Assembly: GCA_001655195.1 (NCBI GenBank) | Contig: LPNY01000021.1 | Span: 93,035 to 157,034 of the forward strand | DNA: 64,000 nt | From: Arcobacter sp. EP1 | GTDB taxonomy: Bacteria; Campylobacterota; Campylobacteria; Campylobacterales; Arcobacteraceae | Reading direction: 5' to 3' | Part shown: piece after piece, positions 1 to 9,484 of the stretch | How positions within the stretch are numbered: the stretch's first letter is position 1 | Layout of the letters: every line of letters begins with the position of its first letter | Program-made: the position numbers and the translations under genes | The notes under the pieces: model-generated | What the model was told of the DNA's origin: nothing | The model's database searches: none | The model's input: the letters and a program-made list of their open reading frames with translations, nothing else

Positions 1-1
1 A

Positions 2-124
2 GAGTGTGTTGGTGACAACGATGAACCAGCATGTGCTGAAGCATGTCCAACTGAAGGTTGTATTGTATGGGATAACCCTACAACTGAAGGTGCAGTGCAC
101 GGTGAGCCTTGTATCGAAGAATAA
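2..124 (+). CDS. 4Fe-4S ferredoxin, C-terminal part (cut by window start)
   Basis: Only the last 40 codons are in the window. They contain the second cysteine cluster of a small bacterial 2[4Fe-4S] ferredoxin (CAEACPTEGCIVW) and end in GEPCIEE. The sequence is almost identical to the same part of the complete ferredoxin at 340-615, so the two are a tandem duplication. Such proteins are soluble cytoplasmic electron carriers. The upstream part and true start lie outside the window. A hairpin terminator follows at 150-179, so this copy has its own transcript end. Confidence 0.85.
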   Translation, partial: ECVGDNDEPACAEACPTEGCIVWDNPTTEGAVHGEPCIEE

Positions 125-149
125 TCTTTACATTGGGAAGATAAAATCA

Positions 150-179
150 GGTGAGCAGTTTGACTGTTTGCCTTTTTTT
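150..179 (+). terminator. Rho-independent terminator of first ferredoxin
   Basis: A 9-bp stem (150-158 with 164-172, including G-T pairs) encloses a 5-nt loop and is followed by seven T residues. It lies 25 nt after the ferredoxin stop. The terminator after the second ferredoxin (667-698) has a similar right arm and T-run, consistent with duplication of gene and terminator together. Confidence 0.8.
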
Positions 180-339
180 ATGCCTGCTTTTGTATTTTAA
201 CTCTACCTTAACTCCTACAATTATTAATAACAAATTTTTATTATTTTTAAGCTAAAACACCCTAAAGTTGATATAAAAACTTAAAGATAAATTTATATTT
301 AGTGTGTTAAAGTTTGTAAACTTTAAATAAGGAGTAAAT

Positions 340-615
340 ATGGCAGTATTAATTACAGATACATGTATTAGCTGTGATGCTTGTTTAGACGAGTGTCCTA
401 CAGAATCAATCGTTGATAACGATGAGAACCCAACAGGTGAAGATATTTATTACGTAAACCCTGAAACTTGTACTGAATGTATTGGTGACCATGATGAACC
501 AGCTTGTGCAGAAGCTTGTCCAACTGAGGGTTGTATTGTATGGGATGCACGAGAAGGTGCAGCAAATCCTGTAAGAGATGGAATGACACAAGGTGAACCT
601 TGTATTGAAGAGTAA
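340..615 (+). CDS. 2[4Fe-4S] ferredoxin (YfhL/FdxA-like)
   Basis: The 91-residue protein has the two cysteine clusters of a bacterial-type dicluster ferredoxin: CISCDACLDECP near residues 9-20 and CTECIGDHDEPACAEACP around residues 46-64. The second cluster carries the short insertion between its first cysteines seen in the YfhL/Allochromatium-type ferredoxins. It is a soluble low-potential electron carrier; its redox partners cannot be read from the sequence. A good ribosome site (AAGGAG) precedes the ATG. It is the second of two tandem copies and differs from the first mainly by a short insertion after the IVWD motif. In C. jejuni, as I recall, fdxA lies next to ndk; here a kinase gene separates them. 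Confidence 0.92.
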   Translation: MAVLITDTCISCDACLDECPTESIVDNDENPTGEDIYYVNPETCTECIGDHDEPACAEACPTEGCIVWDAREGAANPVRDGMTQGEPCIEE

Positions 616-666
616 TCTTTTAATCAAATTTCAAACCAAAACACACACAATTTTACATATAAAAAA

Positions 667-698
667 GGTAGGTAGTTTTTAACTGCTTGCCTTTTTTT
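667..698 (+). terminator. Rho-independent terminator of second ferredoxin
   Basis: A 9-bp stem (667-675 with 683-691, three G-T pairs) is followed by seven T residues. An A-run before the stem could extend the pairing. It separates the ferredoxin from the kinase gene at 874. Confidence 0.85.
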
Positions 699-873
699 AT
701 TGTCACTACTTCTATAAGCAACTATCCATAACTGGTAAAATCGAAACATACTTACTTTTTAGAAACCAATAAATTTCTTTTTTATTATACTAAACTTGCA
801 AAATTACACTTTACTATGTCATAATATTATTAAAGAGCATTCCTTATAATAGATTTCTTTATTAAGGATAAAG

Positions 874-3537
874 ATGAAAACTTCACAAAATGAGAAAAAT
901 TTACTTATCTTAATTAAATATGGTGCAGTCCTTTTAATAATTCTATTCTCTTTTATCATTACTAGTATTTTTATTAATCAAAAAAAAGCATATCTAAAAA
1001 AAGAACTTCAAACCCTCGAAAAAACATACGTAGAACAAAAAAAAACTGAACTTAAAAATCTAGTAAATAGAATGTATACCATTGTCGAAGTGGGTGAAAA
1101 AAACTCATTTAATAAGCTCAAAGAGCATATTAAAGAAGAAGTCTATAGCGCCCATGCAATTGCTACATCAATATATCATCAAAATAAAAAAAGTGAAAAC
1201 TACTCTAAAGAGAAAACAATCACTCAAATAAAAGAGACCCTACGTGCTGTAAATTTTAATAACGGCAATGGATATATTTATCTACTGGATACCCATGGGA
1301 ATACTATTCTTCATAAAATCAAAGAACTTGAAGGAAAAAATCTCTTAGAGGTAAAAGACAGTAACGGTTATCAATTTATAAAAACAATCATATCGACACT
1401 TCACAATAAATCAGAACGCTTTGATGTATATAATTGGTATAAGGGGGAGGACAAATCAAAAAGTTATACAAAAATTGGTTTTTATAAATATTTTGAACCT
1501 TATAATTTTGCAATTGGAACAGGTGCTTACCTTGTTGATTTTGAAGAACAAATGAAAGATAGAGTTATCAAACAACTCAATGCCATAAAATTCGATGAAC
1601 CAAAATATCTTCTTATTTATGATTTAGAAGGTAAACATTTAGTCAATTCAAAAAAAAGGTTAAAAGATAAAACAAAAGATCACTTAAAAAATGGGGAAAT
1701 AGAATATACAGTAAAAGAAAATATTCACTTTGCTCTTAAAAATAAAGAAGGCTTTCGACATAATAAAGAGTCTAAAGAAAAGATCTCTTTTTTTAAACTA
1801 TTTGATAGGTGGAAATGGATTGTAGAGAGTCGATTTTACCTAGAGGAACTTCATAGTAAACTTGATAAAAAACGAAAATCATTAGAGCAATCTAATAAAG
1901 ATGCAATTCAGTCAATCATGGCTATTAGTCTTATTCTTACACTACTTATTATTCTTATCTCTTTTTATCTTTCACATAAAACAAGATTGATTTTAAGAAA
2001 TTATAAAAATAATCTATTTATAGAATCACAAAATAGAGAAAAAGAAATATTAAAAAATGCTCAACTCTATCAAGATTTATTTGAATCAAATCAATCCATT
2101 ATTCTTTTAATTAATCCTCAATCTAATGCTATTCTTAATGCCAACAAGTCAGCTTGCAAATTTTATGGTTATAAACGAGAAAAACTACTATCAATGAATA
2201 TCTCTGAAATTAACAACTTATCAAAAGAGGAGATAGAAAAAGAGATAAACCGTGCCAAAAAATCAAGAAGGGAATATTATAATTTTGTTCATAAAAAAGA
2301 GAATGGTGAGCTTAAAAATGTTAGAGTGACTAATTCAAATGCACAGTACCTTGGAATTCCTGTTATTTTCTCGGTTATTGTTGATACCTCTCAAGAGTAC
2401 CAAATAAAAGAACAGTTAGAAGATAGCGAACAAGAGTTCAAAACCCTCTTTGAATCCAGTAATATAGGATTGGCACTTCGAAATAAAGAAGGCAAATTTA
2501 TCAAAGTTAATAAAAAACTCCTTACGATGTTAGATTATGATGAGTCATTTATTCTTAATAAAACATGTCAACATATTTCACATAAAGAACAAGAAGAAAA
2601 AGAGAATCATCTTTTCCAAAAACTTTTAAATAAAGAGATTACTAACTATAACATTGAGAAAAAATTTATTAGAAAAGATGGTTCTTCTTTTGAAGCTATT
2701 TTAACTATGGCATCAGTTCTGAATAAAGAGGGGGAAATCATTGATATTTTATCCTCAATTATTGATATTTCAGAACTAAAAAAGAAAGAACAACTTCTTA
2801 TACAACAATCAAAAATGGCAACAATGGGGGAAATGATTGGAAGTATTGCTCATCAGTGGAAGCAGCCACTCAGCCTTATTTCTATGTCAAATGGAATGAT
2901 TCAGCTGAGTTTAGGAGAAGATAAAGACTTTGTCACACAAGAAGATTTAATCAGCTCAGTTAATGATATAAACACTGCTGTCGTTAATTTAACACAAACT
3001 ATTGATGATTTTAGAAACTTCTTTAATCCCAACAAAGAAAGAAAACTGTTTCCTGTTGAAAATGCCTTAGATGACACCTTCAAACTAATTGGTTCACAGC
3101 TCAAAAACAATACCATTGAAGTTATAAAAGATATTCAAAGTGTTCAAATATTTGCCTCACAAAACGAGTTACAACAAGTTTTAATTAATCTATTAAAAAA
3201 TGCTAAAGAAGAGCTTGTTAAAAAAGAAGCCTCTTTTAGCCGATTACTCTTTATTGGTATTACACAAGAAAATAACAATGCCATCATTAAAGTGAAAGAT
3301 AATGCAGGAGGAATTCCCCTTGAGATTATTACTCGTATTTTTGAACCTTATTTTACAACTAAACGTTCTCAAAAAGGAACGGGAATTGGATTATATATGA
3401 GTAAACAAATTATTGAAGAGAGTATGAAAGGTAAAATCACTGTATCAAATGTAGAATTTACTTACGAGAATTCACATTATCATGGTGCAGAATTTACTTT
3501 AGTTATACCTATTGATTCGCGAAAAAACGCGAGATAA
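874..3537 (+). CDS. Membrane histidine kinase with Cache and two PAS domains
   Basis: This 887-residue sensor kinase starts at an ATG preceded by AAGGATAAAG. It has an N-terminal membrane segment (about residues 12-32), a periplasmic region with two Cache-like modules (about 75-330, with the typical FAIGTGAYL segment), and a second membrane helix (about 345-370). Two PAS domains follow (about 400-510 and 520-640). The kinase core has the phospho-accepting His660 in HQWKQP, an N-box (NLLKNAKEEL) and glycine boxes DNAGGI and GTGIGLYMS. Cache domains usually bind small metabolites such as carboxylates or amino acids; the ligand here is unknown. No response regulator is adjacent. It lies between the ferredoxin and ndk, genes that are neighbours in related genomes as I recall them. 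Confidence 0.9.
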   Translation: MKTSQNEKNLLILIKYGAVLLIILFSFIITSIFINQKKAYLKKELQTLEKTYVEQKKTELKNLVNRMYTIVEVGEKNSFNKLKEHIKEEVYSAHAIATSIYHQNKKSENYSKEKTITQIKETLRAVNFNNGNGYIYLLDTHGNTILHKIKELEGKNLLEVKDSNGYQFIKTIISTLHNKSERFDVYNWYKGEDKSKSYTKIGFYKYFEPYNFAIGTGAYLVDFEEQMKDRVIKQLNAIKFDEPKYLLIYDLEGKHLVNSKKRLKDKTKDHLKNGEIEYTVKENIHFALKNKEGFRHNKESKEKISFFKLFDRWKWIVESRFYLEELHSKLDKKRKSLEQSNKDAIQSIMAISLILTLLIILISFYLSHKTRLILRNYKNNLFIESQNREKEILKNAQLYQDLFESNQSIILLINPQSNAILNANKSACKFYGYKREKLLSMNISEINNLSKEEIEKEINRAKKSRREYYNFVHKKENGELKNVRVTNSNAQYLGIPVIFSVIVDTSQEYQIKEQLEDSEQEFKTLFESSNIGLALRNKEGKFIKVNKKLLTMLDYDESFILNKTCQHISHKEQEEKENHLFQKLLNKEITNYNIEKKFIRKDGSSFEAILTMASVLNKEGEIIDILSSIIDISELKKKEQLLIQQSKMATMGEMIGSIAHQWKQPLSLISMSNGMIQLSLGEDKDFVTQEDLISSVNDINTAVVNLTQTIDDFRNFFNPNKERKLFPVENALDDTFKLIGSQLKNNTIEVIKDIQSVQIFASQNELQQVLINLLKNAKEELVKKEASFSRLLFIGITQENNNAIIKVKDNAGGIPLEIITRIFEPYFTTKRSQKGTGIGLYMSKQIIEESMKGKITVSNVEFTYENSHYHGAEFTLVIPIDSRKNAR

Positions 3538-3625
3538 TATAAATAAAAAATATCTTCAAGTCATATTTTTTGCTATTTTAAATTGTTAAAAACTCATCTA
3601 ATATTTCAGTTATATTTTATACTAC

Positions 3626-3654
3626 TTGCCTTTTATTTATTTTTTAGGTATAAT
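3626..3654 (+). promoter_or_regulatory. Sigma70-type promoter of ndk operon
   Basis: A perfect TATAAT (3649-3654) lies 17 nt after a TTGCCT -35-like hexamer (3626-3631). It is 33 nt upstream of the ndk start at 3688 and probably drives ndk and the lipid-synthesis genes after it. Confidence 0.7.
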
Positions 3655-3687
3655 CCGCGGCTAAAATTTACATTAGGAAAAAATAAC

Positions 3688-4101
3688 ATGGAACAAACGT
3701 TATCAATCATCAAACCTGACGCAGTTGCTAAAAATGTAGTTGGAAAAATCTTAGACAGATTTGAGTCTGCTGGATTAAAAATCGCTGCAACTAAAAAAAT
3801 GCAATTAAGCAAAGCTGACGCTGAAGCTTTCTATGCAGTTCATGCTGAAAGACCTTTCTTTGGTGAATTAGTAGAATTCATGATTTCTGGACCAGTTGTA
3901 GTTTCTGTACTTGAAGGTACTGACGCAATGACTAAAAACAGAGATTTAATGGGTGCAACTAACCCAAAAGAAGCTGCAGCTGGAACAATTAGAGCTGATT
4001 TTGCAGAATCAATTGATGCAAATGCAGTACACGGTTCAGATTCATTAGAAAATGCAGCTAATGAAATTAAATTTTTCTTTTCAGACAGAGAAATTTGCTA
4101 A
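3688..4101 (+). CDS. ndk: Nucleoside diphosphate kinase
   Basis: The 137-residue protein transfers the gamma phosphate of ATP to NDPs through a phospho-histidine, balancing nucleotide pools in the cytoplasm. It begins with [12 protein letters not shown] and has the family motif with catalytic His in ANAVHGSDS, followed by the conserved end region EIKFFF. The start at 3688 was chosen because it has an AGGAAAA ribosome site and matches the family N-terminus; the reading frame is open further upstream to 3583, but that part overlaps the promoter. It heads the block ndk-yceD-rpmF-plsX-fabH. Confidence 0.97.
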   Translation: MEQTLSIIKPDAVAKNVVGKILDRFESAGLKIAATKKMQLSKADAEAFYAVHAERPFFGELVEFMISGPVVVSVLEGTDAMTKNRDLMGATNPKEAAAGTIRADFAESIDANAVHGSDSLENAANEIKFFFSDREIC

Positions 4102-4113
4102 GACCATAAACCT

Positions 4114-4491
4114 GTGAAAATAGAGTTTAGAAAAGTACCCTTTACTGCAAAAGATTTTACATCATCTCTTGCTTCAGTGAAATTAGAGGGGACTTTCTGT
4201 AAAATATCACCACTTTTAATCAAGGTTGATGCCCTACTTGTAGGAGAAACGACCGCAGATTGCTGTAGATGTGGTGTAGAAGAGCACATCACCATCGAGG
4301 AAAAATTAGATTTTTTACTCAGTGATGGAATATTTAACGATACTGAATCGGAAGATTTAGTAATAGAAGTTGAAAACCATACTATAAATTTTGATGAAAT
4401 TATTGAGAGTGAATTATCCTCATTAAAGAGTGATTACCATATCTGTCAAGAATGTTTACAAAACAATAATAGTATTGAAAAAGAATTTTAA
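4114..4491 (+). CDS. YceD/DUF177 family protein
   Basis: This 125-residue protein starts with GTG 12 nt after the ndk stop. It belongs to the DUF177 (YceD) family by its position directly before rpmF and by the cysteine-containing central segment DCCRCGVEEHITIE, with a second CxxC near the C-terminus (CQEC). YceD proteins are linked to ribosomal RNA or large-subunit maturation in other organisms; the biochemical role is not settled. The two cysteine pairs could hold a metal ion, which is inference. Confidence 0.85.
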   Translation: MKIEFRKVPFTAKDFTSSLASVKLEGTFCKISPLLIKVDALLVGETTADCCRCGVEEHITIEEKLDFLLSDGIFNDTESEDLVIEVENHTINFDEIIESELSSLKSDYHICQECLQNNNSIEKEF

Positions 4492-4502
4492 GGAGATAAA
4501 TT

Positions 4503-4655
4503 ATGGCAGTACCTAAGAGACGAGTATCTCATACTAGAGCAGCTAAAAGAAGAACTCACTATAAAATCACACTAAAAAGACCTGTGAAAGATAGTGACGG
4601 AACTTGGAAGATGCCTCATACGGTTAACCCAAATACTGGTGAATACAAAAGCTAA
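4503..4655 (+). CDS. rpmF: Ribosomal protein L32
   Basis: This 50-residue basic protein starts [17 protein letters not shown], which is diagnostic for L32 of the large ribosomal subunit. An AAGGAG site lies just before the ATG. It lacks the zinc-binding cysteine pairs found in some L32 proteins. Its stop codon overlaps the plsX start (TAATG), so the two are translationally coupled, and the rpmF-plsX-fabH arrangement is widespread in bacteria. Confidence 0.97.
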   Translation: MAVPKRRVSHTRAAKRRTHYKITLKRPVKDSDGTWKMPHTVNPNTGEYKS

Positions 4656-5644
4656 TGTTAAAAATAGCTATAGATGCAATGGGTGGGGACTTCGGTCCTG
4701 AACCTATTGTTGATGGACTCATAGCAGCATTACGAAACAATAATAGTTTCACAGCGATTGCTGTTGGAAATGAAAACGAACTACGAAAACTTATACCTGA
4801 TCACTTTTTAAATCGAATCGAAATTTTACATACTGATGATGTTATCTCAATGCACGATAGTGCAACTGATGCTTTAAAAAGAAAAGAGAGTACAATTTAC
4901 AAAGCCATTGAACTAGTACGTGATGGAAATGCAGATGCAGTAGTATCAGCTGGACATTCTGGTGCTTCTATGTCACTTGCAACTTTACGAATTGGAAGAA
5001 TTAAGGGTATTACTCGACCTGCCATTGCAACACTTATGCCAACCAGTGAGAACCAAAATACTTTGGTACTTGATGTTGGAGCAAATGTTGATTGTGATGC
5101 AAAAAATCTTTTTGAATTTGCAGTTATGGGACAAGTTTACGCAGAAGATGTACTCAAACTTGATGAACCAATTATTGGATTATTAAGTAATGGTGAAGAA
5201 GAAAGTAAAGGTAATGAAGTTACAAAAGAGGCCCATGGACTAATTGCAAAACTTGATGGTTATGCAGGAAACATTGAAGGTAGTGATATTTTTAATGGTT
5301 CAGTAGATGTGGTTGTTTGTGATGGATTTATTGGTAATATTTTATTAAAAACTGCTGAAGGTGTCGCAGATACCATTGGTAAAATTTTAAAGAAAAATTT
5401 AAAAAGATCTCTAATCTCAATTGCAGGTGCAGTACTTATGAGAAAAGTATTTAAAAGCTTAAAAGTACGTGTTGATTATGCAGAGTATGGAGGAGCACCA
5501 CTACTTGGTGTAAAAGCTCCTGTTATTATTGCTCATGGTAAATCAAACGCTAAAGCCGTTAAAAACGCAATTTTTCAAGCAATTACAGCTGCAAGTTCAA
5601 ACTTAAATGATGATATAGAGCAACGAATAAATAAATATAAATAA
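4655..5644 (+). CDS. plsX: Phosphate acyltransferase PlsX
   Basis: PlsX (329 residues, normal length) converts acyl-ACP and phosphate to acyl-phosphate, the donor for PlsY in phospholipid synthesis. The N-terminal [12 protein letters not shown] motif and the SAGHSGA and DVGANVDC segments are typical. It is a peripheral cytoplasmic enzyme. The start overlaps the rpmF stop by one base, and fabH follows after 17 nt with its own AAGGAAG ribosome site. Confidence 0.97.
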   Translation: MLKIAIDAMGGDFGPEPIVDGLIAALRNNNSFTAIAVGNENELRKLIPDHFLNRIEILHTDDVISMHDSATDALKRKESTIYKAIELVRDGNADAVVSAGHSGASMSLATLRIGRIKGITRPAIATLMPTSENQNTLVLDVGANVDCDAKNLFEFAVMGQVYAEDVLKLDEPIIGLLSNGEEESKGNEVTKEAHGLIAKLDGYAGNIEGSDIFNGSVDVVVCDGFIGNILLKTAEGVADTIGKILKKNLKRSLISIAGAVLMRKVFKSLKVRVDYAEYGGAPLLGVKAPVIIAHGKSNAKAVKNAIFQAITAASSNLNDDIEQRINKYK

Positions 5645-5661
5645 TTATTAAGGAAGCTTAC

Positions 5662-6660
5662 ATGACTTACGCAGCTTTTAGATCAATTGGGGCATATATC
5701 CCACCAAAAATTATGACAAATGCCGATTTCGAAAAAATTATAGATACTTCTGATGAGTGGATTACTAAACGAACAGGAATCAAAGAACGAAGAATCTCTG
5801 AAGAGAATGAAGCATCATCTGATTTAGGAGCAAAAGCTGCGCAGCAAGCCATTGAAAGAGCAGGACTAAATAAAGAGGATATTGATATGGTTGTTTGTGC
5901 AACTGTAACGCCTGACTATTTATGTATGCCTTCAACAGCATGTTTAATCGCTTCAAAACTAGACCTACCTCCTGTTCAAGCTTTTGATATTAGTGCCGCA
6001 TGTACTGGTTTTGTATATGCAGTATCAGTAGCAAAAGCCTTTATTGAATCAGGAATGAAAAAAAATGTACTAATTGTTGGTGCAGAAAAATATACTTCAA
6101 TTTTAGATTATACTGATAGAGGAACATGTTTTATCTTTGGTGATGGAGCAGGAGCAGCAATTATTTCTGCAACTGATAACAAAGAAGAAGCAATTGTTGA
6201 TGTTAGTTGTTCAAGTGATGGAAACTACGACGAGTTAATCAAAACTCCAGGTGGTGGAAGTAAACATCCATGTTCACAAGAAGTACTTGACCAAAAAATG
6301 GCATGTATTAGAATGAAAGGAAATGAAGTTTTCAAACTAGCAGTTAAAACATTAACAGCAGATGTTCAAGTAATGATGGAAAAACATAACATTACAAATG
6401 AAGATATCAACCACTTTATCCCACATCAAGCAAACTACCGAATTATTTCAGCAGTTGGAAAAGCATTAGGACTTAATGACGAGCAAACTGTTGTAACCGT
6501 GGATAAATATGGAAATACTTCAGCTGCTTCGATTCCTATGGCAATGAATTATGCTTATGAGCAAGGGAAAATTAAAGCAGGTGACAACGTTCTTTTTGAT
6601 GCTTTTGGAGCAGGACTTACGTGGGGAAGTGCACTTTTCCCATTTGCACCAAAACAATAA
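5662..6660 (+). CDS. fabH: 3-oxoacyl-ACP synthase III
   Basis: FabH (332 residues) condenses acetyl-CoA with malonyl-ACP to start fatty acid synthesis. The catalytic triad is visible: Cys in ISAACTGF, His in FIPHQAN and Asn in YGNTSAAS. It ends the plsX-fabH unit. A short hairpin (6666-6686) follows before the convergent kinase gene. Confidence 0.97.
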   Translation: MTYAAFRSIGAYIPPKIMTNADFEKIIDTSDEWITKRTGIKERRISEENEASSDLGAKAAQQAIERAGLNKEDIDMVVCATVTPDYLCMPSTACLIASKLDLPPVQAFDISAACTGFVYAVSVAKAFIESGMKKNVLIVGAEKYTSILDYTDRGTCFIFGDGAGAAIISATDNKEEAIVDVSCSSDGNYDELIKTPGGGSKHPCSQEVLDQKMACIRMKGNEVFKLAVKTLTADVQVMMEKHNITNEDINHFIPHQANYRIISAVGKALGLNDEQTVVTVDKYGNTSAASIPMAMNYAYEQGKIKAGDNVLFDAFGAGLTWGSALFPFAPKQ

Positions 6661-6665
6661 TTACT

Positions 6666-6686
6666 TTTAGAGCATTCAGCTCTAAA
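6666..6686. terminator. Possible bidirectional terminator hairpin
   Basis: An 8-bp perfect inverted repeat (TTTAGAGC / GCTCTAAA, loop ATTCA) lies between the convergent fabH and kinase genes. There is no clear T-run on either side, so the termination role is inferred from its position. Confidence 0.45.
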
Positions 6687-6708
6687 GTAGTTCACTATCT
6701 CTTTACTT

Positions 6709-8340
6709 TTAAACACTTAACTCAATTATAAATTTAGCTCCTATTGAGCTATTTTGAACCTCTATTTTTCCATTCATATTATTTTCAATAATCATTTTAG
6801 TCATATATAATCCTATTCCTGTACCTTGAGATTTGTGTTTTGTAGTAAAATACGGGTCAAAAACTTTATCTAAAATATCCTCTTTAATTCCACCAGCATT
6901 GTCTTCAATAGAGATAACAATTTTCCCCTCTTCTTCTTTTGTATCAATAAGAATCCGAGCATCTGAAACTTCTCTTTGTATTAGTATATCTTTAGCATTG
7001 GTAATTATGTTTAACAGTGCTTGTGAGAATTCATTTTTAAAACTTTCAATTTCAATATTTTCATGACTATATGATGTTGCAACTTCAATGTTAGAGGTTT
7101 TAAGACTAGAATTAACAATAAACAAGGCGCTGTTAATACAACTTTTAAGTAAAAAAATCTCTTTTTGTTTTTCGGGTTTATAATAATTTCTAAAATCTTC
7201 AATGGTTTTCGACATAAAATCAATAATAGAATTACCGTCTTTAATTTTGCTATCAAATTTTTGGGGAGTTAATTTTCCTTTTTCATTATAAGCATCTAAA
7301 TACATCAATATTGCACTTAATTGCATTAAAGGTTGACGCCACTGATGAGCAATATTTCCTATCATTTCACCCAGCATTGCAAGCTTTGATTGTTGCATGA
7401 GAAGCTGTTCACTTTTTTGTTTTTGTGTTAATGCCTCTTCTTGTATTTGTAATCTATGCTTAATTTCATTTTCAACTGTTTGTTCCAAGTTTTTATTAAT
7501 CTTTTTTAATTCCTCTTCATTTCTATTAATTCTTCTAATTAAAACTGTGAAAAAATAATTAACAATAACTGCTGCTATTAAAAAGAGTACAATTGAAGTT
7601 ATAATTGAGTTTCTAACCGTTGAGATATAATCTTTTTTCTCTTTAGTAACATCTAAAAAGAAGATTGCATTGGCGACAAGTTCTCCTTCAATATTCTTAA
7701 TGGTTAAATCTTTTTTCACATAAAACTCATCTTGAATTTCAATTACAGGTCCTTTATGAGAAGGACACTCTTCAACCATAAATTTAAATATTTCAGACTC
7801 ATAGTACTTTTTTAAATAAATATCATTGGTTCTATCATTATCGATTATATATATGATTCCATTACTACCATCAAAGTCTTTTACTGCTTTTAAAAACAGC
7901 CTAATATCAATAATATATTGAGCATAAGACTCTATCTTCTTTTTAGTCCTTATAGGAACAAGAATTTTATAAAAAACCTCTTTTTTCTTATTGGAAAAAA
8001 CATCTAATACAGTTTCATTTTTTAATAGGAGTTGCGTATATTTATTACTCTCAACTATCTTTTTTATTTCCACACTTTTTAAGAATTTATAATTATTAAG
8101 TAGCTCATTTTTAAACTCTTCATTTGTTATATTCTGGGTAGACATTTCATAATGTTGGATAAGCTTTTTTCTAAAAAGTTTACTTATGTTGTCAAAGGAT
8201 TTTTTATAGGCATTTTCTATTTGAATTAGATAGTTTTTATTGGATGTTTTATTTTGAAAATAGAGAGTTAGCAGTAAAATTGATATTAAAAGCAATATAA
8301 AAAGGGTTGCTTTTTGTTTGATACAAAGTTTTTTTCTCAT
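6709..8340 (-). CDS. Membrane histidine kinase, partner of adjacent regulator
   Basis: The 543-residue kinase has an N-terminal membrane helix (about residues 8-26), a periplasmic region of about 210 residues with a Cache-like fold by appearance, and a second membrane helix (about 245-265). A coiled coil leads to the kinase core with His332 in HQWRQP, an N-box around IITNAKDIL and glycine boxes DNAGGI and GTGIGLYM. Its ATG directly follows the stop codon of the response regulator at 8341-9009, so the two form a coupled two-component system. The ligand is unknown. The core is very similar to the four other HQW(R/K)QP kinases in the window. Confidence 0.9.
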   Translation of the reverse strand: MRKKLCIKQKATLFILLLISILLLTLYFQNKTSNKNYLIQIENAYKKSFDNISKLFRKKLIQHYEMSTQNITNEEFKNELLNNYKFLKSVEIKKIVESNKYTQLLLKNETVLDVFSNKKKEVFYKILVPIRTKKKIESYAQYIIDIRLFLKAVKDFDGSNGIIYIIDNDRTNDIYLKKYYESEIFKFMVEECPSHKGPVIEIQDEFYVKKDLTIKNIEGELVANAIFFLDVTKEKKDYISTVRNSIITSIVLFLIAAVIVNYFFTVLIRRINRNEEELKKINKNLEQTVENEIKHRLQIQEEALTQKQKSEQLLMQQSKLAMLGEMIGNIAHQWRQPLMQLSAILMYLDAYNEKGKLTPQKFDSKIKDGNSIIDFMSKTIEDFRNYYKPEKQKEIFLLKSCINSALFIVNSSLKTSNIEVATSYSHENIEIESFKNEFSQALLNIITNAKDILIQREVSDARILIDTKEEEGKIVISIEDNAGGIKEDILDKVFDPYFTTKHKSQGTGIGLYMTKMIIENNMNGKIEVQNSSIGAKFIIELSV

Positions 8341-9009
8341 TTAAACCTCTAACTTATATCCCATTCCTGAGATATTTTTTATTATCTCTTTGGAAGTTTT
8401 TTTTCGTAAATCTTTGATGAGAGATTTTAAAGCATTTCGACTGACCGTATCATCCCAAATATGATATTCTAACTCGTCATAGGTTAAAACTTTATTGGGG
8501 TTTTTTATCAATAGATTTAAAAGTTGCCGTTCTTTTTTATTTAAAGCGATGGTTTCATCACCCTTTTTAATCATTTGAGATTCTATTATAAAAGATATAT
8601 TATCAGCTAAATCAATCTTGTTATCATTTTTTTTATGAATAATCTCTAGGGATGCATTTAATGCATCAACTAATGTATCTTTATCAAATGGTTTAACTAA
8701 GTACTTGGTAATATAAAGTTCAACGGCATTCATTAAATACTCTTTTTCTGTATGCGCTGTCATTATAATAACCGGTGTTGCAAGGTCTGTTTCTCGAATG
8801 ACTTTTAAAACTTCTAGACCATCTTTTTTAGGCATACAAATATCAAGAAGAAGAACTGATGGCTTATATTGTTCATAAAGGGCTAAAGCCTCTTCTCCAT
8901 CACAAGCAGTTATTACATTATTTACATAAAGTTCTAACACTTCACATACAGTATCTCTAATACCATTTTCATCTTCTGCATAAAGTACTGTTAAATCTTC
9001 TAAATTCAT
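8341..9009 (-). CDS. OmpR/PhoB-family response regulator
   Basis: The protein (222 residues) has a receiver domain (residues 1-120) with acidic pocket residues near 12-13, phospho-accepting Asp56 in LLLDICMP and conserved Lys106 in LVKPF. A winged-helix DNA-binding domain follows (about 145-222) and ends GMGYKLEV. Phosphorylation by the kinase encoded next to it should control DNA binding. The targets are unknown. A terminator separates it from the upstream doxX gene, but read-through coupling is possible. Confidence 0.93.
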   Translation of the reverse strand: MNLEDLTVLYAEDENGIRDTVCEVLELYVNNVITACDGEEALALYEQYKPSVLLLDICMPKKDGLEVLKVIRETDLATPVIIMTAHTEKEYLMNAVELYITKYLVKPFDKDTLVDALNASLEIIHKKNDNKIDLADNISFIIESQMIKKGDETIALNKKERQLLNLLIKNPNKVLTYDELEYHIWDDTVSRNALKSLIKDLRKKTSKEIIKNISGMGYKLEV

Positions 9010-9028
9010 TATTCTTTCTCTATTTAAT

Positions 9029-9058
9029 AATAAAAGAGTACCTATGTACTCTTTTATT
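9029..9058 (-). terminator. Terminator between doxX and the response regulator
   Basis: A perfect 13-bp inverted repeat (AATAAAAGAGTAC / GTACTCTTTTATT) encloses a 4-nt loop and overlaps the doxX stop codon. On the minus strand the descending arm is T-rich (CTTTTATTATT), as in an intrinsic terminator. Confidence 0.75.
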
Positions 9059-9482
9059 AATTTTTATCAATACTATATTTTCCTGCACCTTGGAAAAATA
9101 TAGCAACTGATGCCAAAATATAAAATACTAATAATTCAATTGCCCAAGCGCCATGTTTAGTCAGAGTAAAAATATCTCCACTGTGTGCCATTGCAATTGC
9201 CACAATCATTGTACCAGCAACTAAAATAGATGCTAATCGTACTTTATAACCAATTATAAGCATAATAGGAGCTACGACTTCACCTAAGTATACACCATAA
9301 GCAAAAAAGGCAGGTAGTCCCATAGAGGAAAACATTCCTTCAAGAAAACCAACACCACCGGTGATTTTTGCTACTCCATGAAATAACATTAAAAATCCAA
9401 CAGCAACTCTTAGAACTAATTTTGACATATCTTCATTTTGAAAAGTTTTACTTAAAACTGCTTCCACTTTTTTTTCCTGCAC
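9057..9482 (-). CDS. DoxX family membrane protein
   Basis: This 141-residue protein has four hydrophobic segments and the DoxX-family pattern RVAVGFLMLFHGVAK near the N-terminus and GEVVAPIMLIIGY in the middle. DoxX proteins are small inner-membrane proteins. Some are linked to thiosulfate:quinone oxidation or to oxidative-stress complexes, but most have no known function. It follows the yceI-like gene after only 2 nt, so both are in one transcript. Confidence 0.87.
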   Translation of the reverse strand: MQEKKVEAVLSKTFQNEDMSKLVLRVAVGFLMLFHGVAKITGGVGFLEGMFSSMGLPAFFAYGVYLGEVVAPIMLIIGYKVRLASILVAGTMIVAIAMAHSGDIFTLTKHGAWAIELLVFYILASVAIFFQGAGKYSIDKN

Positions 9483-9484
9483 TT

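Noticed and set aside
3583-3687. N-terminal extension of ndk by 35 codons
   Set aside because: It covers the TTGCCT-N17-TATAAT promoter and is not part of the NDK family; the ATG at 3688 has a ribosome site.
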